A stretch of DNA of 64,000 nt from Turneriella sp. (GTDB lineage Bacteria; Spirochaetota; Leptospiria; Turneriellales; Turneriellaceae). Location: positions 1-64,000 of the forward strand of contig JABARV010000018.1 of assembly GCA_019186965.1 (NCBI GenBank). The letters run 5' to 3'. Below, piece by piece: positions 59,640-64,000 of the stretch. The first letter of the stretch is position 1. Every line of letters starts with the position of its first letter. The notes below the pieces were generated by a model. That model was given only the letters and a program-made list of their open reading frames with translations. It ran no database searches and was not told where the DNA came from. The position numbers and the translations under genes were made by a program.

Positions 59640-60450
59640 GGGCGCCTCCTTTTAAAATCTGGAGAAAGGGCTTTGTATCCACACTATCAAACCGTGGACG
59701 CCTTTTTTCTACAATGGATAACAACCCCTCTTGTGTAACAGGGCTTGTCACGTAGTGTGCTAGCGTTGCTGCGTCTCCACTTTGCAGGGCTTCAAAAAGT
59801 GTCCGGTACGGTTCTATACGCGCACGTTTCATTCCCACTAAAACTTGCAGCGGACTTCTTGCAAGCTTCTCCGCAAATTTCTGCGTTTCTTCAAGAAGCA
59901 TTGTTTCGTCGAAAAGTTTATCGACAAGACCAATTTGGAGCGCTTCTGTTCCTTTAAGAGATTTACCCGCAAAAAGGATGTCGCGTGTTTTTTGTACGCC
60001 AATAAGGTCTTTCATGTAATACGCGACAAATGCGGGGAAATTCATCCCTAAAAGCGCTTCTGGAAAACCTAACCGTGCGTTAGCTTCGCTCATAAAACGC
60101 CAGTCGGCAAAAAGCGCAAACACCGCCCCCGCCCCCATCGCATGGCCGTTGAGGCAGGCGATAATTGGCTTTTGCAAAAAGAAGTATTGCATCGCTGTTT
60201 TGTTTATAAGCTTGCACGTCTCTAAATTTTCGTCGTAACTTTTTTTTAAAAAAAGCGAAGGTTCAAATCCATTGGAAAAATATCCTGAATCGTTACCAAC
60301 AACGAAAATAACGCTAACCGCACTGTCGTTTTCTAATTTTTCCAGCTGAGATGCAAAAGCCTCAAAGGTATCGTGCGTAAGCGTGTTTGCTATATTATGG
60401 TTAATTTTTAATTTTGCAACGCGGTTAGTTATAGTACACTCAAGCCCCAC
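59632..60450 (-). CDS. Enoyl-CoA hydratase/isomerase family protein
   Basis: Crotonase-fold enzyme of about 272 residues. The oxyanion-hole segments are CLNGHAMGAGAVFALFADWRF and GFPEALLGMNFP; the Glu in GFPEA is a likely catalytic residue, but the first catalytic Glu of true hydratases is not clearly placed, so an isomerase or other crotonase activity is possible. GTG start with an AAGGA site 10 bases upstream. It overlaps pfkA, which suggests co-transcription. Confidence 0.82.
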   Translation of the reverse strand: MGLECTITNRVAKLKINHNIANTLTHDTFEAFASQLEKLENDSAVSVIFVVGNDSGYFSNGFEPSLFLKKSYDENLETCKLINKTAMQYFFLQKPIIACLNGHAMGAGAVFALFADWRFMSEANARLGFPEALLGMNFPAFVAYYMKDLIGVQKTRDILFAGKSLKGTEALQIGLVDKLFDETMLLEETQKFAEKLARSPLQVLVGMKRARIEPYRTLFEALQSGDAATLAHYVTSPVTQEGLLSIVEKRRPRFDSVDTKPFLQILKGGAHG

Positions 60451-60467
60451 GATAATTTAATCCTTCG

Positions 60468-62543
60468 CTAAAATTTTTCGTACTCGCCTGTTGCTTGGAT
60501 AAACTCGTCTGTCGACTCATGCTTTTGCGGCGATACCGCACTCGTGTTCGTTGCCACAGGTGTGCCTATTGCGCTTCGCGTGGTTAAATTTGCTTTCGCC
60601 AGGCTCTTTGCTTTTTCTTTTCCCGTTGAAGACGGCATAGCCTGTGTAGATACTTTCGATTCTTCGCGCTCGAAAGTAAAAAACTTCAAATTTTCCATAA
60701 GGAGCGAAGTTTGCGAGCTCATTTGTTCTGCAGTCGCCGCTAATTCTTCTGCTGCCGACGCAGTTTGCTCCGTTGTTTGGTTGAGCCTTCCCATACTTTC
60801 GTTAATTTGCTTTGCGGCTAAATCTTGTTCTTCGGAAGCTTTACGTATAGCGACAACTTTTGTCGCCGTTTCTTGCATCGAATTGGTAATAAGCGAAAGC
60901 GACGAAGCCGCAGTTGCCGATATTTGCGAACTTTCGTGCAAAAGCCCTTGGATTTGTTTTGCCGCTTGCCCGCTTGTATCGGCAAGTTTACCTACCTCAG
61001 TTGCAACCACAGCAAACCCCCTGCCGTGTTCTCCCGCCCTCGCTGCTTCAATTGTTGCGTTTAATGCCAACAAGTTGGTTTGCGACGCAATCTCTTGCAC
61101 AATTTGGATACGCTCCGAAATTATGCGCATCGATTCGACCGCTTTAAGTACATTTTCTGCTCCGTGCCGCGTGTTCTCCATTGCGACATTCGCGGTTTTG
61201 TCGGTTTCAATCGCGTTATTCGCGTTGCTACCAATAAGGTTGACCATTTCACCCAACGCCGCGCCTGTTTCTTCGACATGCGCGGCTTGGTCCATCGCGC
61301 CGTTATTGAGCATCTCTGCGGTACTTGCCACTTGCTGCGACGCCAACGAAATTTCTGCAGCGCTTTGGTGTACAAGTTGCAAAACTTCACGCAATTTATT
61401 TACCGTTTTTTGGAGCGATGCTAGAAAAACAGCAATTTCATCTGTACCTTCAATATCAATCTTTTGCTCCAAATTTCCTTCGGAAAGTCCCGTAGAAATA
61501 GTAATCGCTTGGGTAAGCGAGCGCATAATATGGTGGAAAATTACAAAACCAATAAAAAAGGAAATTAGGATACCCAAAATGGTTAGGATAAGGACAGTCC
61601 ACTGGCGCAAAAGCATCATGCTATGCCGCTTCTCCAGATTTTCAAGAATGGTTGTATTCCCCATGCGGAGTAAATCGTGTACCGCATCTATATATTTTGT
61701 AATTGCTACCGAATACGCTGGTGCATCGCCCGTACGCCCCAGCCCTTGCGAGATAAGAGATTTATACAGAGTATCGAACGCCTGCGATAAATTTATTTCT
61801 TTGGTAGCCAACTCGTCAAGCTTTGCCGCAAGGATAGGATTGTATTCCGCAACAAGCTTAATCGATTTGTGAATCCATGCTTCACGGTATTTCGCGGTTG
61901 AGTAAAGACCATGAAGCGCACCCAATACAACCTCGTTCCTGTTTCCAGTCCTGAGAATCGCCGTCCCGTTAGCTCTTAACTGCCCAAGCACCTCACTTAA
62001 AGGTGCCGCAACCTTTTGTGTCATTTCGACTAAGTAGTATACTTCCGCATGTGGGGTTAAATCTAATAGAGACTTCTCCGACACGGCAGCAATAAATTGG
62101 AGCAATTGTTCGCTTGTGTTTGTGTGCAATTGTATAAGTTTCTGCTTGTCGACAGTTATCGGTTGGCTAAGGAGATACTCCACCTTCGCCTTAGAATCTG
62201 CAAACACAGCTTCAACGTTAAAGCGCCGCGATAAGGCACTGTTCACCGCGATAATTTCAGCGAGGGCTTTTTTGGCTTCTTCGGTCTCCGTCTTATACTC
62301 GTTTGTAAACGCCTCTCCTCCGACATAAAGAGCGCCGAAGGCACGCCTTTTTTGTACGTGGTAAAGCAACTGTTGCAATGGCGACAGGTATTGCATCCCT
62401 CCCATCTCCAAGCGCGACATGTGCAAGCCATCTGCCGTTTCTATATAAAACTGGGTTGTCAAATACCCCAACGGCAAAAGGATTGTTACCACTGCAATTA
62501 GCATTTTGGTGCTTATTTTTAGGTTGCTTAGAAAGGCTCTCAT
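60468..62543 (-). CDS. Methyl-accepting chemotaxis protein
   Basis: A 691-residue membrane receptor. First membrane helix at about 12-32, a large periplasmic helical sensor (about 35-310) with a [19 protein letters not shown] segment, second helix at about 314-336, HAMP (about 338-390), then the signalling domain with the hairpin tip [39 protein letters not shown]. The tail after 620 is Ser/Thr/Lys rich and has no CheR-binding pentapeptide. The ligand cannot be predicted. It signals to CheA and the flagellar switch. Confidence 0.93.
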   Translation of the reverse strand: MRAFLSNLKISTKMLIAVVTILLPLGYLTTQFYIETADGLHMSRLEMGGMQYLSPLQQLLYHVQKRRAFGALYVGGEAFTNEYKTETEEAKKALAEIIAVNSALSRRFNVEAVFADSKAKVEYLLSQPITVDKQKLIQLHTNTSEQLLQFIAAVSEKSLLDLTPHAEVYYLVEMTQKVAAPLSEVLGQLRANGTAILRTGNRNEVVLGALHGLYSTAKYREAWIHKSIKLVAEYNPILAAKLDELATKEINLSQAFDTLYKSLISQGLGRTGDAPAYSVAITKYIDAVHDLLRMGNTTILENLEKRHSMMLLRQWTVLILTILGILISFFIGFVIFHHIMRSLTQAITISTGLSEGNLEQKIDIEGTDEIAVFLASLQKTVNKLREVLQLVHQSAAEISLASQQVASTAEMLNNGAMDQAAHVEETGAALGEMVNLIGSNANNAIETDKTANVAMENTRHGAENVLKAVESMRIISERIQIVQEIASQTNLLALNATIEAARAGEHGRGFAVVATEVGKLADTSGQAAKQIQGLLHESSQISATAASSLSLITNSMQETATKVVAIRKASEEQDLAAKQINESMGRLNQTTEQTASAAEELAATAEQMSSQTSLLMENLKFFTFEREESKVSTQAMPSSTGKEKAKSLAKANLTTRSAIGTPVATNTSAVSPQKHESTDEFIQATGEYEKF

Positions 62544-62638
62544 TGTATTATTTTCGGCTATACTGGCTCTTCAATTGAGATATACTGTAACTCTTTAATT
62601 CGTTGACGACGTTTTTTCACACCGCACCTTATCCACGC

Positions 62639-63013
62639 ATGCAAATTATTTCAACCAATAACGCCCCCGCCGCAGTAGGTCCCTATTCGCAGGCAATCCG
62701 TACAGCGAATATAGTTTTTCTCTCTGGCCAAATTCCGCTCGACCCGCAATCGGGTGGACTTGTAGAAGGCGACATAACGAAACAAACCGAACGGGTACTC
62801 GAAAACCTAAAAGCCGTGTGCGAGGCTGCGGGAGGTAGTCTTGAAAAAGTTACCAAGTGTACTGTTTTTTTAACAGACCTCAAAAACTTCCAAGCAATGA
62901 ATGGGGTGTACTCTCGGTATTTTAGCACCCATAAACCTGCGCGTTCGACAATTGGGGTTGCTGCACTACCCAAAGACGCACAGGTTGAAATTGAAGCTAT
63001 TATGGTGGTATAG
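62639..63013 (+). CDS. ridA: RidA-family imine/enamine deaminase
   Basis: RidA hydrolyses reactive 2-aminoacrylate and similar imines made by PLP enzymes. The 124-residue product starts at the ATG at 62639 (MQIISTNNAPAAVGPYSQAI); a TTG 36 bases earlier adds residues not found in the family. The substrate Arg is in KPARSTIGVAALPKDAQVEIEAI, and FLSGQIPLDPQSG is also typical. Confidence 0.94.
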   Translation: MQIISTNNAPAAVGPYSQAIRTANIVFLSGQIPLDPQSGGLVEGDITKQTERVLENLKAVCEAAGGSLEKVTKCTVFLTDLKNFQAMNGVYSRYFSTHKPARSTIGVAALPKDAQVEIEAIMVV

Positions 63014-63027
63014 TTTTTAAAAGCCTA

Positions 63028-64000
63028 ATGCCTCGATTCGCCTGTTTTTGTTTCTTTGCATTTAGTTTTAACGCCCTTTATCCCGTTACTACTTTTAAAG
63101 ATGCAATACGCAATTTTGCAAGTCCACAAAATGGCGTTACCCTACTAAAAGAAAGCGCAAATTTACTCTACCTCGCTAGCGAGAAGATTACGTACGACGA
63201 CAAAAGTAAAAATTTTTTCCATTTCATGAATAATGCACTGGAAGATTTCGACTTTGCACGTATCTACAACAGTCCATTTTTAAATTTAGATTCTACCGGA
63301 TTTAAAACAATAGCGCTTACAGGAAAACACTACAAAGATAAGTATGTAGTCTCTTTTGGAAAAACGCAGGCATTAGATACCTTTGGCGATACATCTGCCG
63401 AATACCGGATGCGCCAAAATATACAACCTACGCAAACAGCATACACTACACAGATCGAGTTAACGACGAATCTTGCGAAATTTGACGCACGTAGTTTTGT
63501 GCGCCTTATAGAATCCCTTCTTTCAATTTACGATGCGGAAAACTCCATAGCGATAAAGACTCCACGCACGGGATTTTTTCCGCAAATTGGCGCTCCCGAA
63601 CGGCACGTTCTTGATTTAGCTGCACACGATTTTCCGCAAACGACACAGCTTTTTGCAGATGTCCTTGAGCTAAAGAGTTTTGTATCCCTAAAAGAATTTA
63701 ATAAAAAGCGCTATACCGAAATTGCTATCCGTGGGCATTTTCGTATGGACTCAATAAAAAAACAATTCCCCCATTTCTACGAGTACTTGCGTAGTATAAA
63801 AAATTTATTTACATTAGAGCTTTATATAAATGACAAAAAAGGACAAAACCTTTTTACAGCAATCCTTAACACGCAACAGGAAGAGTTCTTTTTGGGTTTT
63901 TCAACCGCAAACGGAAAAATTCTTCCCAAAAATTCCAAAGGCGAAGTCGCGTTTAAAGATGCGTTTTCTTTAACAGAAAAAGGCAGCCAAAAACTCTACG
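63028..64000 (+). CDS. Exported protein of unknown function, cut by the window end
   Basis: An open frame of at least 324 codons from the ATG at 63028, 15 bases after ridA, to the end of the window without a stop. The start, MPRFACFCFFAFSFNALYPV, looks like a signal peptide. The body is soluble, with Phe/Tyr/Lys-rich strands and helices and the phrase FKTIALTGKHYKDKYVVSFGK; I recognise no family and see no catalytic motif. Confidence 0.75.
   Translation, partial: MPRFACFCFFAFSFNALYPVTTFKDAIRNFASPQNGVTLLKESANLLYLASEKITYDDKSKNFFHFMNNALEDFDFARIYNSPFLNLDSTGFKTIALTGKHYKDKYVVSFGKTQALDTFGDTSAEYRMRQNIQPTQTAYTTQIELTTNLAKFDARSFVRLIESLLSIYDAENSIAIKTPRTGFFPQIGAPERHVLDLAAHDFPQTTQLFADVLELKSFVSLKEFNKKRYTEIAIRGHFRMDSIKKQFPHFYEYLRSIKNLFTLELYINDKKGQNLFTAILNTQQEEFFLGFSTANGKILPKNSKGEVAFKDAFSLTEKGSQKLY

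Overview
This 64 kb window comes from a diderm spirochaete, most likely of the Leptospira/Turneriella (Leptospirales) type. The main evidence is a flagellar operon (flgB-flgC-fliE-fliF-fliG-fliH-fliI-fliJ) followed by an flbB-like gene, which is the spirochaetal arrangement. Type II secretion, BamA, TonB/ExbBD and porin genes show an outer membrane. The DNA is moderately AT-rich; a few blocks look richer in G+C by eye (vapBC, the truncated barrel gene at 26081-27286, the pst operon, and the iron-uptake block at 52-57 kb). The species cannot be fixed from sequence alone.

Layout. 1-235: a cluster of hairpins. 236-5304 (+): an M14 carboxypeptidase gene followed by gspK-L-M-N. 5307-6893 (-): two secreted proteins of unknown function. 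7000-11082 (-): a GGDEF-PilZ diguanylate cyclase, an M50-like membrane protease, an exported barrel-like protein and a proline aminopeptidase. 11188-16536: a two-domain ThyX, a PdxB-like dehydrogenase, a LolD-like ATPase, a helical protein and HemN. 16664-26022: the flagellar operon (-), headed by a VapBC-like pair and bracketed by two arrays of the same 31-bp tandem repeat. 26081-30329 (-): a probably truncated outer-membrane protein, then an NSS amino-acid transporter operon with a 32-residue MetS-type subunit and a phosphodiesterase. 30364-31128: a dead anti-sigma-type kinase gene broken by a small palindromic transposon and two homopolymer frameshifts. 31121-36515 (-): a DUF115 protein, SerB and BamA. 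36782-40852: an orphan dihydrolipoamide acyltransferase, a ferredoxin and a SpoIIE-type phosphatase, with palindromic mobile elements between them. 40859-48845: a double ABC ATPase with a small membrane protein, an OprP-like porin, an ArsR-like repressor and pstSCAB-phoU. 48799-51530: a menaquinone methyltransferase, a DUF4015 protein and RsmI. 51576-57030 (-): exbB-exbD-tonB, a TonB-dependent receptor, DUF4198 and PepSY genes behind a Fur-like box. 57274-64000: argB, tatA, pfkA, an enoyl-CoA hydratase, a chemotaxis receptor, ridA and a truncated unknown gene.

Functional themes. Motility is served by the flagellar operon, the chemotaxis receptor, the c-di-GMP cyclase and possibly the DUF115 protein. 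Envelope building involves BamA, the secretion genes, TatA and the LolD-like ATPase. Two nutrient blocks look self-contained. In the phosphate block, the porin and pstS share a 33-34 bp operator-like dyad, and an ArsR-type regulator gene lies between the two copies. In the iron block, a Fur-like 7-1-7 box precedes exbB.

The most unusual material is non-coding. There are two 31-bp repeat arrays, four palindromic miniature elements with target duplications (one inside a gene, one supplying a stop codon), a hairpin that covers a ribosome binding site, and a strong hairpin between fliG and fliH. I saw no rRNA, tRNA or CRISPR array.
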